A stretch of 64,000 nt of DNA. It comes from Planotetraspora phitsanulokensis. Its GTDB lineage: Bacteria; Actinomycetota; Actinomycetes; Streptosporangiales; Streptosporangiaceae. Positions 42,379 to 52,168 of this stretch are shown here, in pieces. The stretch lies in assembly GCF_016863295.1 (NCBI RefSeq), contig NZ_BOOP01000003.1, forward strand, positions 186,001 to 250,000. The letters run 5' to 3'. The position numbers and the translations under genes were made by a program. The notes under the pieces were generated by a model. That model saw only the letters and a program-made list of their open reading frames with translations. It was not told the DNA's origin and did no database searches. Numbering within the stretch: the first letter of the stretch is position 1; each line of letters begins with the position of its first letter.

Positions 42379-43218
42379 ATGAGCATCCCTCCGGCAACCA
42401 ATCAGGCCCAGGGACCTGCGATCCACGTGCAGGGCCTGGAGAAGTCGTACAAGGAGCTGCGGGTGCTGCGCGGCGTGGACTTCGACGTGGCGCGCGGCAG
42501 CATCTTCGCCCTGCTCGGCTCCAACGGGGCGGGCAAGACCACGGTCGTGAAAATCCTGTCCACACTGCTCAAGGCCGACGCGGGGACCGCCAGCGTCAAC
42601 GGCTTCGACGTCGCCACGCAACCGGCGGACGTACGGGAGTCCATCAGCCTCACCGGACAGTTCGCCGCCGTCGACGAGATCCTCAGCGGTCGGGAGAACC
42701 TCGTGCTGGTCGCCCGGTTACGGCACCTCAAGAATCCGGGCACGATCGCCGACGACCTGCTCGAGCGTTTCTCGCTGACCGAGGCGGGTGCGCGGAAGGT
42801 ATCGACGTATTCGGGGGGCATGCGCCGCCGCCTCGACATCGCGATGAGCCTCATCGGGAATCCGCCGGTCATCTTCCTCGACGAGCCGACGACCGGGCTC
42901 GACCCCCAGGCGCGCATCGAGGTGTGGCAGGCCGTCAAGGAGCTCGCCGAGGGCGGCACGACCGTGCTGCTCACGACTCAGTACCTGGACGAGGCCGAAC
43001 AGCTCGCCGACCGGATCGCGATCCTGCACGAGGGCCGGATCATCGTGAACGGCACCCTGGCCAAGCTCAAGCAGCTGCTCCCGCCCGCCAAGGTCGAATA
43101 CGTCGAGAAGCAGCCGACCCTCGAAGACGTCTTCCTCACGCTCGTCGGTGCCGGCGGCAAGGACGGCGACGCCGACAAGGGCAGCCACGACCACAAGACG
43201 ACGTCGAACAAGAAGTAA
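42379..43218 (+). CDS. ABC transporter ATP-binding protein (DrrA-like)
   Basis: A 279-residue ATPase. Walker A is GSNGAGKTT, the signature YSGGMRRRLDIAMS, Walker B VIFLDEPTTGLD, and the DrrA-type tail has YVEKQPTLEDVFL. With the downstream permease it should expel hydrophobic compounds. The C-terminal GGKDGDADKG and KTTSNKK tail is polar. There is no ribosome site before ATG 42379, in line with leaderless transcription from the MerR-type promoter. Confidence 0.93.
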   Translation: MSIPPATNQAQGPAIHVQGLEKSYKELRVLRGVDFDVARGSIFALLGSNGAGKTTVVKILSTLLKADAGTASVNGFDVATQPADVRESISLTGQFAAVDEILSGRENLVLVARLRHLKNPGTIADDLLERFSLTEAGARKVSTYSGGMRRRLDIAMSLIGNPPVIFLDEPTTGLDPQARIEVWQAVKELAEGGTTVLLTTQYLDEAEQLADRIAILHEGRIIVNGTLAKLKQLLPPAKVEYVEKQPTLEDVFLTLVGAGGKDGDADKGSHDHKTTSNKK

Positions 43219-43227
43219 GGAACGACA

Positions 43228-43989
43228 ATGGCCACGCATTTCTTGGGCGACACCGCCGTCCTGCTGGGACGATCCCTGCGCCACATCACGCGCAGCGTGG
43301 ACACCATCATCACGACCACGATCACGCCGATCGCCATGATGCTGCTGTTCGTCTACGTGTTAGGCGGCGCGATCGACACCGGGTCGGTCTCGTATGTGAA
43401 CTACCTGCTGCCCGGCATTCTGCTCATCACGATCGCCTCGGGCATCGCCTACACCGCGTTGCGGCTGTTCCTGGACATGAAGGGCGGCATCTTCGAGCGG
43501 TTCCAGTCCATGCCGATCGCCCGCTCGTCGGTGCTGTGGGCGCACGTGCTGACCTCGCTGGTCGCCAATGCGATCTCGCTCGTGGTCGTCGTGCTCGTCG
43601 CTCTGCTCATGGGCTTCCGCTCGGGCGCCGGAGTGCTGGCCTGGCTCGCGGTCGCCGGCATCCTCATCCTGTTCACCCTGGCCTTGACGTGGATCGCCGT
43701 GATCCCCGGCCTGACCGCGAAGAGCGTGGACGGGGCGGGCGGGTTCGCCTACCCGCTCATCTTCCTGCCGTTCATCAGCTCGGCCTTCGTGCCCACCGAC
43801 ACCATGCCCGGCCCGGTCCGCGCCTTCGCCGACAACCAGCCGGTCACCTCCATCGTCAACGCCGTCCGCGCCCTGTTCGCCCAGCAGCCGGTCGGCACCG
43901 ACATCTGGACCGCCCTCGCCTGGTGCGTCGGCATCCTCATCGTCGCCTATATCTTCGCCAACAACGCATACCGTCGAAGGATCTCCTGA
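43228..43989 (+). CDS. ABC-2 permease (DrrB-like)
   Basis: A 253-residue permease with about six transmembrane helices. SLRHITRSVDTIITTTITPI starts the first and FQSMPIARSSVLWAHVL is the coupling region. PLIFLPFISSAFVPTDTMP is the typical DrrB extracellular motif. It starts 9 bp after the ATPase stop with AAGGA and forms the exporter with it. Confidence 0.93.
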   Translation: MATHFLGDTAVLLGRSLRHITRSVDTIITTTITPIAMMLLFVYVLGGAIDTGSVSYVNYLLPGILLITIASGIAYTALRLFLDMKGGIFERFQSMPIARSSVLWAHVLTSLVANAISLVVVVLVALLMGFRSGAGVLAWLAVAGILILFTLALTWIAVIPGLTAKSVDGAGGFAYPLIFLPFISSAFVPTDTMPGPVRAFADNQPVTSIVNAVRALFAQQPVGTDIWTALAWCVGILIVAYIFANNAYRRRIS

Positions 43990-44032
43990 GCCGGCGTCAA
44001 CCGGGTAGGCGAGTCGAGGGCAGGATCAAAGC

Positions 44033-44818
44033 ATGCTGACGATCGGTCAACTGGCGGCGTATGCCGGCGTCACGGTGCGGGCGGTGCGGCACTATCACCA
44101 GATCGGACTACTGCCCGAGCCTGAGCGGGATGCCTCGGGTTACCGGCGGTACGGCGCAGCGGCAGTCGTGTCCCTCATCAAGATCCGCACCCTGGCCAAC
44201 GCCGGCGTGCCGCTGTCTCAGATCGGTCTGATGCTCGAAGCCGACGCGTCGACCTTCGCCGAAGCGGTCCAGAGGATCGACAGCCACCTGCGCGGCGAGA
44301 TCGAACGGCTTGAGACCAGCCGCAAGCAGATCGCACAGCTCGCTGCCGGGGACAGTCTGGCGCTCCCGCCGGAGGTGATCTTCTATCTCGACCGGCTTCG
44401 GGAGATCGGGGCGTCAGAGCGGATGGTGGAGGGTGAGCGGGACGGGTGGATCCTGGTTGCGGCTCGCTGGCCCGATCACATCCGCGATGTCATGCCCTGG
44501 AAACTCGCGCAGCTCGATGATCCGCAAGTCGTTCGGCTCTATCGGGTCCTGTCGGAGCTCTTGGAATCGGAGCTCTTGGAAAGCGACGCGGGCGACGACC
44601 CGCGGGTGGAGGAAGCCGTCGACATCATGGTGGGCATGGCCGAGCAGGCGTACACCTCCGGCGAGATGGACCGCGGCGAGGTGGTGCGCGACGATCTGGC
44701 GTTCGACCTTCTGGACGCACTTACCGTCGAGTCCGACCCGCGGGCGGAGCGGCTGCTGGACATGTTGCGCGAGCGTGGCTGGAGCCGTTGGACCCGGCTG
44801 GCGGAACCGACCGACTAA
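44033..44818 (+). CDS. MerR-family regulator
   Basis: A 261-residue regulator. LTIGQLAAYAGVTVRAVRHYHQIGLLPEPER is broken by the usual turn of the MerR winged helix; a dimerisation coiled coil follows, then a C-terminal effector domain of about 150 residues. It lies 43 bp after the DrrAB-like exporter on the same strand and probably activates it through the 42346-42360 palindrome when a drug binds. Confidence 0.9.
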   Translation: MLTIGQLAAYAGVTVRAVRHYHQIGLLPEPERDASGYRRYGAAAVVSLIKIRTLANAGVPLSQIGLMLEADASTFAEAVQRIDSHLRGEIERLETSRKQIAQLAAGDSLALPPEVIFYLDRLREIGASERMVEGERDGWILVAARWPDHIRDVMPWKLAQLDDPQVVRLYRVLSELLESELLESDAGDDPRVEEAVDIMVGMAEQAYTSGEMDRGEVVRDDLAFDLLDALTVESDPRAERLLDMLRERGWSRWTRLAEPTD

Positions 44819-44871
44819 CCGCCGGGCGTCGTTTCACACCTGGATACAGGCTGGTCGGGCGCGGTCGGGGC

Positions 44872-45723
44872 TCATCTCGTCGTTTCGCGGAGCACGAACT
44901 TGTTCGCGCCGGTCTGCTCGAGATGCAGGACCGCGACGGAACCACTGCTGGAGACACCGTTATACGAGTCCGCCACACAGTTGACGAACGGAATGAAACT
45001 TCGCATGGCGGCGAGGGCTCGCTGCGCGTTCCATACCTTCTTCATTTTCCTGGCGAAGACGGCGACGCCCACGACGTAGGCGTAGGAGGCTGCGGCCGTG
45101 CTCCATTTGCTGCGAAGAACCTTGACGTTGCCCGCCGTCTCGGCGAAGTGGTCCACGACGGCCCGTGCCGAGTCGTAACTCGCGGAAAGCCAATGGGATG
45201 CGTCGCTCCGCCGTCCGAGAAGGAGGTAGACCACCCCCAGATGCATCTCGACCACCGCGCGATCCTGTATCGACGCGGCGAGGCCGTGCGCGTCGATGAA
45301 CTTGTCACGAGCCTGCTGAAGATGCCGGTTGTAGTCCGGATCCGACGACGTGATCCGGCCGGCCTCTTTGAGATGGATCTGAGCGGCCCGGAAGGGACCC
45401 TCGAGAATGAGCGTCACCTTCCGGTCGATCGAGGCCAGCATCGCGACCTGGGCGCCGCCCGTTCCCAGTAACGCCTCGAGGATGCGCACCCCGGAGGCGG
45501 CGCCGGGTACCTGGGCGACCTCGAGCCCGAAGGTGGCCACCGCCCTGCTCAGTGCGAACCATGATTCGAGCTCGGATCCGGTCTCGGATGTGGTGAACGG
45601 CAGCCGGGAGGCGTCATCGGGCCCCGACTTCTGCTGAGCCCATTGCGCGAATCTCGCCAGCCGTCCGTCGATCCAGTCTCCGGCGCCCTGACTCGAGGGG
45701 CCGTCCGGCGGTTGCGCATTCAT
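44872..45723 (-). CDS. Hypothetical protein, helical
   Basis: A 283-residue, mostly alpha-helical protein. It has two-helix patterns reminiscent of tetratricopeptide repeats (RHLQQARDKFIDAHGLAA and VVEMHLGVVYLLLGRRSDA) but no recognised domain. A hydrophobic segment (AAASYAYVVGVAVFARK) is too short for certainty as a membrane helix. ATG 45723 follows AAGAGG. It is not assigned. Confidence 0.65.
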   Translation of the reverse strand: MNAQPPDGPSSQGAGDWIDGRLARFAQWAQQKSGPDDASRLPFTTSETGSELESWFALSRAVATFGLEVAQVPGAASGVRILEALLGTGGAQVAMLASIDRKVTLILEGPFRAAQIHLKEAGRITSSDPDYNRHLQQARDKFIDAHGLAASIQDRAVVEMHLGVVYLLLGRRSDASHWLSASYDSARAVVDHFAETAGNVKVLRSKWSTAAASYAYVVGVAVFARKMKKVWNAQRALAAMRSFIPFVNCVADSYNGVSSSGSVAVLHLEQTGANKFVLRETTR

Positions 45724-45872
45724 GGGCCTCTTCTTTCCGCGCCGGCCCGACGCCGAAGGGCGACCGGAAGTTCTATCCACCGATAAATGGCCAATCAGCA
45801 TCATCCCGATACAGGTAGATCATGAATACCTATTTCACTGAATGAACATCGGCGATTGACTCATTGTCACCT

Positions 45873-45903
45873 GTTTCCTTCGCGTAGCCCGCGCGAAGGA
45901 AAC
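45873..45903 (-). terminator. Terminator hairpin 1
   Basis: GTTTCCTTCGCG, 7-base loop, CGCGAAGGAAAC: a perfect 12-bp stem downstream of the serine-hydrolase gene. Confidence 0.85.
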
Positions 45904-45912
45904 GGCCGCAGA

Positions 45913-45941
45913 GCGGAGGGCGAACGGCGCTCGCCCTCCGC
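45913..45941 (-). terminator. Terminator hairpin 2
   Basis: GCGGAGGGCGA, 7-base loop, TCGCCCTCCGC: a perfect 11-bp stem 10 bp after the serine-hydrolase stop on the minus strand. With hairpin 1 it forms a tandem terminator. Confidence 0.85.
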
Positions 45942-45950
45942 GCGGGCCGC

Positions 45951-47459
45951 TCAGGCGATCGGGAGGGCCAGGCGCTCGTTGACGGGCTCGACCAGGGCCG
46001 TCCGGTTGGTGAGGACGACCCAGGTCTGGCCGCCCTGACCGACGCGCCCCGGTCTGATGATCAGGGACGCGGAGAAGCCCGAGCCGGCGCCGGGCTGCCC
46101 GGCGACGTCCTTGGGCAGCATGAGCATCCAGCCGAGGCCCGCCTGGCCGCCGAGGCGGTCCCGCTCGGCCTGCGGCCGAAGCGCCTCGCGGACGAGCGCG
46201 TCGGGCAGCAGCGAGGACCAGGCGAGCCCGAAGCGGACGAGGTCGGCCGCCGTGGTCCACAGACCGCCCGCAGCCGGCAGGATCGAGACCTGCGTCGGTA
46301 CCCGCTCGAACATGCCCTCGTCGGTGAGGCGGTGGCCGGTGGCCGCTCCGGTGACCGGACCGCTGCGCGGGAACCACGAATCGCTCATCCCGAGGGGTTC
46401 GAGCACCATGCGGGTGGCCGCCTCCTCGTAACGCGATTCGGTGACGTCGGCGATCAGCTGCCCGAGCAGCGCGTACCCGCCGTTGCCGTAGGCGAACGCG
46501 CCACGCGGCCCGCCGCACGCCGCGACCGGCCCGGTGACCGAGGCCAGGTCGGGGACGCGGTCGGCGAACATCGACGCGGGACTGTCGACGCCGCCGGTAT
46601 GGGACAGCAGCTCCCGGACGGTGACGCCGTCGTCGGCGAGCCGGATGGTGCGCAGGTACGCGTTCGCGGGCTCGTCGAGCCGTACGCGCCCGTCCGCGAC
46701 CAGCCGCAGAACGGCGATCGAGGTGACCAGCTTGGTGACCGAGTACGCGGGAAACCGGTGGTCGGGCAGCAGCACGTCATCGTCGTCCAGGCTCGCCCAG
46801 CCGCGTGCGGTCACCCACACCGAGCCGTCATCGGCCGCGCCGGCCACGATGAGGCCGACCAGGCCCAGCTCGGCGAACGAATCCGCGGCCACCGCGGCGG
46901 CCTCCTCGGGCACCGGACCGGAGGTGCGCGTCGCCGGTGCCGCCACACGGGGGTCCTTGACCTTCGTCTCCAGCAGATACAACCGCAGACTGCGCAGCCG
47001 GTGCGGCGGGCCGGCCTCGGTCGCCGCCTCGATGCGCAGGTCGGCGGCCCTCGCGCGCAGGCTCAGCGGCTCGGCTCGTACGTCGGCGAGGTCCTCGCGC
47101 AGCCGCTCGGCCACCGCGCCGAGCAGGCCGGTCAGCGTGTCCGGCGGCACGAGGCTCAGGTAGTGGTCGTCGAAGTGCCGGCGCAGTTCCTCCTCACCGG
47201 GTGGCGCCCATTCCGGGGTGCCGGCCGCCGCGAAGCGGGACATGATCCACCGCACCTGCGTGAGGGCGTGACTCGCCGGAGCCGCGGCCTCGATGTGTTC
47301 CTTGAGAGCGGCCCAGCTCGGCAGCCCGTGCTCGCGGGCGATGGCCAACTGGGCCTGGTGAAGCGTTGCGAACTCCCCCGCGGAGAGGCGGCGTTTCGCC
47401 TCGAGCTTCAGGTACCGGAGACTGGGCCGGTCGGGGAGCGCACGCGACTGATCGGACAA
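45951..47459 (-). CDS. Serine hydrolase (beta-lactamase/PBP-like) with N-terminal helical domain
   Basis: A 502-residue class C beta-lactamase-like hydrolase. SVTK is the S-x-x-K catalytic motif (in FPAYSVTKLV) and YGN in FAYGNGGYALLGQ is the Y-x-N motif. The first 150 residues are a separate domain starting SLRYLKLEAKRRLSAGEF and GLPSWAALKEHIE, seen in several actinobacterial serine hydrolases. No signal peptide is present, so it acts in the cytosol. TTG 47459 was chosen because GGAAGGA lies 6 bases upstream. The substrate is unknown. Confidence 0.85.
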   Translation of the reverse strand: MSDQSRALPDRPSLRYLKLEAKRRLSAGEFATLHQAQLAIAREHGLPSWAALKEHIEAAAPASHALTQVRWIMSRFAAAGTPEWAPPGEEELRRHFDDHYLSLVPPDTLTGLLGAVAERLREDLADVRAEPLSLRARAADLRIEAATEAGPPHRLRSLRLYLLETKVKDPRVAAPATRTSGPVPEEAAAVAADSFAELGLVGLIVAGAADDGSVWVTARGWASLDDDDVLLPDHRFPAYSVTKLVTSIAVLRLVADGRVRLDEPANAYLRTIRLADDGVTVRELLSHTGGVDSPASMFADRVPDLASVTGPVAACGGPRGAFAYGNGGYALLGQLIADVTESRYEEAATRMVLEPLGMSDSWFPRSGPVTGAATGHRLTDEGMFERVPTQVSILPAAGGLWTTAADLVRFGLAWSSLLPDALVREALRPQAERDRLGGQAGLGWMLMLPKDVAGQPGAGSGFSASLIIRPGRVGQGGQTWVVLTNRTALVEPVNERLALPIA

Positions 47460-47674
47460 GGCAGTCCTTCCCTCGTCGCCCGCGGGTCCGCGACATCGGG
47501 CAGGAAAAGACATGCCGTCGAATTGCTTGGCGAAAACCGGTGAGCTTGCAGCTCTGCCCGCGGACCCAGAGGCGGCCGGGAAACCGCCGCCCACCAACCT
47601 ACCGCGTCACCCTGGTGACCTGCGAACCCTTTTCTCCCGTTTGGCACCCAGTGGGAAGTCGCGATCCGCGAAGA

Positions 47675-48010
47675 TCACGACTTGCCGCTGGAGTCCTGGC
47701 CCGAGTCGTTTCCTCGCCGCCACCTCTCCAGGTCCGCCACGAGGCGGGCCTGATTGCCTTCGTCGATCCTGCCGCCCTGGATCTCCACCGAGACGACACC
47801 CTCGAGCTGGAGGAGAGCAGGCCGCACAGTGACCTCGGAGCAGACGGGGCGGTAGGTGCACCCGGTGCACATGCCGGTGTACCTGACCTCGACATTGCCC
47901 TGGTCGTCGACGCCGGCGAGCTCGACGCCGCCGCGGTGGACGGACATCATCCGGCCCACGGATCGGACCCGACGCTCGACCGCGTCGCGATCGACGCCTT
48001 CGCCGCCCAT
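47675..48010 (-). CDS. NifU-like Fe-S scaffold domain protein
   Basis: A 111-residue protein equal to the C-terminal NifU domain. YTGMCTGCTYRPVC gives the conserved CxxC (Cys 48, Cys 51), with an additional Cys 57 not usual in the family, followed by a VVSVEIQGG strand. NifU-type domains hold transient [4Fe-4S] clusters for delivery to target proteins. The ATG overlaps the amidohydrolase stop (TGATG), so translation is coupled and the amidohydrolase is the obvious candidate client. Confidence 0.82.
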   Translation of the reverse strand: MGGEGVDRDAVERRVRSVGRMMSVHRGGVELAGVDDQGNVEVRYTGMCTGCTYRPVCSEVTVRPALLQLEGVVSVEIQGGRIDEGNQARLVADLERWRRGNDSGQDSSGKS

Positions 48011-49053
48011 CAGATCCCGCCGCTCACCCGCGACGCCGGCTCGCCGAGGGCCCTGAGCTCGGCCTTCTTGGCCTCGACGTCGACGTCGAACAGGCGGGCC
48101 ATGGTGAGGCCGAGGATCTTCTCCTTGTCGGAGCGGGTGATCTGCGGGTATCCGTAGCCCTGACGCAGGTCGTCCGGGATCTCCAGATTGACGAAGTCCT
48201 CGAGGAACGGAGCCGGCGCACCCGTCATCGCGGCCTCCGAGCCCCACATCAGCTTGTCGGATCCGACCTCCATGAGAAGGCGCCCCAGCTGCTCCTGCAC
48301 CCGGCGCGGCGCGACCTTGTAGAAGCTCAGGACACCGGACAGGGCGAGGTAGACGTTCGGGAACCGGGACGCGATCGAGACGACCTCGTCGAAGTACGGC
48401 AGCGCGAGGTGGTGGATCACGAACTTCGCGTCGGGGAAGTCCCGGGCCGGCCTCTGGAGGTCGACCGGCCGCAGGACGTCGACGTCCCACATCCCGAACG
48501 GGAGGCCCTTGTGGAACTGGAGCACGTCGACGCCCAGGTTCAGCGCCTGCTCGTAGAGCGGGTAGGCGAGCTCTCGGTCGTCACAGCGCCACGACTTGTC
48601 GATGTGACCGTTGTAGAACTTGAACGAGCGTGCGCCGAGCTCCTCCTTCTGGCGGATCATCTCGACCTTCGCTCCGTGCAGACCATGGTGGATCGGGTCC
48701 ACGCCGCCCGAGAGCAACACCCTCTCCGGGTATGCCGAGGCGAAGGCGTGCTGTGCCTCGATGGAGGAGAAGGAGTCCTGGAACCAGTCCCACACCGGGA
48801 CCGCGCAGGCCATCGCCATGTCGACCGGCGACTGGACGAACTCCATCTCGTACATCTGCTCGGTCGTGAACTTCGTCTCCCAGTCGAAGTCGCCGGCGAA
48901 CTGCCCCATCTGCGGCTCGTACTTCATGGAGTCCATCGCCACGCGCCAGCCGTACAGCATCGGCTCCATCTCCCGCAGTTCCCTGCGCTGGTTCGCGGGT
49001 GAGAAGTCGTATACGTGACAGACGCAGTCGAAGACGAACATGTCGCCGATCAT
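48010..49053 (-). CDS. Amidohydrolase-2 (ACMSD-like) protein with altered metal site
   Basis: A 347-residue TIM-barrel protein of the amidohydrolase-2/decarboxylase group (ACMSD, gamma-resorcylate decarboxylase). The N-terminal D-x-H-x-H metal motif reads DCVCH (residues 9-13): the first His is Val 11 and two cysteines flank it. His 181 (LQFHKG) and His 214 (FVIHHLA) are kept, but the usual GSD aspartate is Glu 273 (MWGSEAA). It is thus a non-canonical member. It precedes and overlaps a NifU-like gene. GGGAG lies before ATG 49053, and two 20-bp direct repeats are upstream. Confidence 0.85.
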   Translation of the reverse strand: MIGDMFVFDCVCHVYDFSPANQRRELREMEPMLYGWRVAMDSMKYEPQMGQFAGDFDWETKFTTEQMYEMEFVQSPVDMAMACAVPVWDWFQDSFSSIEAQHAFASAYPERVLLSGGVDPIHHGLHGAKVEMIRQKEELGARSFKFYNGHIDKSWRCDDRELAYPLYEQALNLGVDVLQFHKGLPFGMWDVDVLRPVDLQRPARDFPDAKFVIHHLALPYFDEVVSIASRFPNVYLALSGVLSFYKVAPRRVQEQLGRLLMEVGSDKLMWGSEAAMTGAPAPFLEDFVNLEIPDDLRQGYGYPQITRSDKEKILGLTMARLFDVDVEAKKAELRALGEPASRVSGGI

Positions 49054-49161
49054 GGGGGACTCCCTTTTCGTGCTGAGGCGAATCGCCTCACGGGACGGGC
49101 TGCCTTTCCAACGTAGGAGTCCGGAGATCGGGGCATCCAATAGCGATTCCGCGCGGCCCGA

Positions 49162-49201
49162 CTGACTTTCGTTATGACCGGCTGACTTTCGTTGTGACAG
49201 G
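49162..49201. repeat. Two adjacent 20-bp direct repeats
   Basis: CTGACTTTCGTTATGACCGG (49162-49181) and CTGACTTTCGTTGTGACAGG (49182-49201) differ at two positions. They lie about 110-150 bp upstream of the amidohydrolase start and about 220 bp before the response-regulator stop. Exact 20-bp phasing places the copies on nearly the same DNA face, typical of activator binding sites. Confidence 0.8.
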
Positions 49202-49297
49202 CCGGATTCAGCCGCGGCCACGTGCGTCAGCCGGCCGGAGAGATCCGCCCTCTGCGCAGGACATGATCCGCGAACGCACGCGCCCTCCGCCGCGTCG

Positions 49298-49942
49298 TCA
49301 TCGTCCGGAGTCCCGGACCAGGAGTGCGGCCTGAACGCGGTTCGAGCAGCCGAGCTTGGACAGAATCCGGCTCACGTAGGTCTTGATCGTCGTCTCGCTC
49401 ATGCGGAGCCGCCGGCCGATCTCGGCGTTGGACATGCCCTCCGCCACCAGGCTCACGACCTCCGATTCGCGGGATGTCAGCGTGGCGAGCCGCTCCGCCG
49501 CCTCCCGCCGGACCAGGGCCTGCACGGGCGTGACCATGCCGAGCACCGTCCGGGTCACCCCGGGCGACAGATAGGCGTCACCGGCGTGCGCCGCCCGGAC
49601 GGCGCGGATCAACTCTTCGGGACCGCAGTTCTTGAGGACGAACCCGGCCGCGCCGTTCTGCAGGGCACGCAGCACGTTCGCCTCCTCACCGAACGCCGTG
49701 AGCACGACGGTCCGCGCCGCGGGCAACTGAAGGCGCAACTCCTCCATCGCGTCCAGCCCGTTGAGGATCGGCATGTTGACGTCGATCAACGCCACGTCGA
49801 CGCGGTGTCTGACCGCCTGGTCCACGGCCGCCCTGCCGTTCGCCGCCTCGGCGACGACCTCGATGTCGTCCGCCGATTCCAGCACGGTGCGGATTCCGGC
49901 CGTGATCAGAGGTTCGTCGTCGGCGACGAGCACGCGGATCAT
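49298..49942 (-). CDS. NarL/LuxR-type response regulator
   Basis: A 214-residue regulator. Receiver residues DD 8-9, Asp 54 in ALIDVNMPI and Lys in FVLKNCG are present; the LuxR domain is LTSRESEVVSLVAEGMSNAEIGRRL. It lies one base after its kinase gene. Likely targets are the divergent ABC exporter (51248) and possibly the repeats at 49162-49201. Confidence 0.93.
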   Translation of the reverse strand: MIRVLVADDEPLITAGIRTVLESADDIEVVAEAANGRAAVDQAVRHRVDVALIDVNMPILNGLDAMEELRLQLPAARTVVLTAFGEEANVLRALQNGAAGFVLKNCGPEELIRAVRAAHAGDAYLSPGVTRTVLGMVTPVQALVRREAAERLATLTSRESEVVSLVAEGMSNAEIGRRLRMSETTIKTYVSRILSKLGCSNRVQAALLVRDSGR

Positions 49943-49943
49943 C

Positions 49944-51161
49944 TCATCCCACCCCCAACAGCATGCTCGCGGGCACGGCCACGAACATCAGCACCGCGAT
50001 GGCGGCGCCGAGTGCGACCGTACGGATTCTCACGCGCGCGGGAAGGGGATCGTCTCCTGCGGGGTCTTCGGGGACGGCCACGGGGACCATTGCGAAGAGC
50101 CGGAATCGGCCCTCCGACATGCCGTGATCGAGCAGCCCACCGGCCGATCCGACCCGCTCGGCCAGCCCGGCCAGGCCGTGCCCGCCCCCGGCAGCGCTCT
50201 CAGGGATCGCGGGGAGGGGATTGACGAGCGTGAGCAGCAGCGCGTCCGCCTCCCACGCGGCGATCACAGTGACCGGCCGCTCCGGGGCGTGCTTGACCGC
50301 GTTGGTCAGTCCCTCCTCCACCACCCGGTAGGCGGCACGCCCGGCCGCCGCCGACAAGGCGTGAGGCTCCCCCTGCCACCGCAGAGTCACCGGCACACCG
50401 GCCTCCTGAAACTCCGCGACGAGCGCGTCGATCGCGTCCGCCCCGGGTGAACGTCCGGACGTCTCCGCGTCGCCACGTAACGCGCCGACCAGGTCGTACA
50501 GCTCGTCCATAGCGCCGCGTACGGCTCCCGCCAGCTGCCGGACGGCCTGCCGTTGCTCGGTCGGCATCGGCGAGACCTCGAGGGCGGCCGCCTGCACCGA
50601 CGCCAGGCTCAGCCGGTGGCCGAGAGAATCATGCATGTCGCGGGCGATCCGCAACCGCTCGCCCAGCCGTTCCCGCTCCGCCACGAGCTCCCGCTGAATC
50701 TGGAGATGCCTGTTGTGCCGGGCGAGCATCGTCAGCATCCGGTCGTGCTGCGCGAGATAGCGGCCCGCCAGCAACGGCAGCGCGACGAAGACGACGTACG
50801 TCGAGACGATACGGGAGAACGACGTCGGGTCCGCCGCCCGCACGGCGAGCTGAACGGCGAGGCCGCCGAGTGCCGCACCGGCGATCACGGCCGTGCCCCG
50901 CCGGGAGGCGGAGTGCCGTCCTGCCTGGTAGGCGGCCCAAAGAAGCAGGGCGTACGCTCCCCCTGCCGGCGTGGCCATCGTGATCGCGGCCACGAAGCCG
51001 GCGGCCGGCGCCCGATACCGCAGTGCGACCACTGCCGTGGCCGCCGCCGCGTACGCCGGCACACCCCAGATCGGCACGCCGCCCGGGTGCCCGGCCGCCC
51101 ACAACGCGGTGTCCACCACGACCACGATCGCGGCGAGAAGGTGTCCTCGCACGATGCGCAT
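49944..51161 (-). CDS. NarL-type sensor histidine kinase with a C-terminal membrane helix
   Basis: A 405-residue kinase. About five transmembrane helices occupy residues 5-140; the HisKA_3 box is LRIARDMHDSLGHRLS with His 177, and the HATPase part has EEGLTNAVKHAPERP and GHGLAGLAERV. The protein then continues with one more hydrophobic helix (TVALGAAIAVLMFVAVPASM) at the extreme C-terminus, so the ATPase domain would be tethered at both ends. ATG 51161 follows GGAGG; GTG codons further up are less likely. It is coupled to the response regulator. Confidence 0.9.
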   Translation of the reverse strand: MRIVRGHLLAAIVVVVDTALWAAGHPGGVPIWGVPAYAAAATAVVALRYRAPAAGFVAAITMATPAGGAYALLLWAAYQAGRHSASRRGTAVIAGAALGGLAVQLAVRAADPTSFSRIVSTYVVFVALPLLAGRYLAQHDRMLTMLARHNRHLQIQRELVAERERLGERLRIARDMHDSLGHRLSLASVQAAALEVSPMPTEQRQAVRQLAGAVRGAMDELYDLVGALRGDAETSGRSPGADAIDALVAEFQEAGVPVTLRWQGEPHALSAAAGRAAYRVVEEGLTNAVKHAPERPVTVIAAWEADALLLTLVNPLPAIPESAAGGGHGLAGLAERVGSAGGLLDHGMSEGRFRLFAMVPVAVPEDPAGDDPLPARVRIRTVALGAAIAVLMFVAVPASMLLGVG

Positions 51162-51247
51162 GCTCACGTCCTCCACCGTCGTGTCCACTTTGGTCGGCGG
51201 CAATCGACGACTTTCGAGGACTGCCCGCGACCTGCCCGGTTACTAGC

Positions 51248-52164
<917 letters not shown>

Positions 52165-52168
<4 letters not shown>

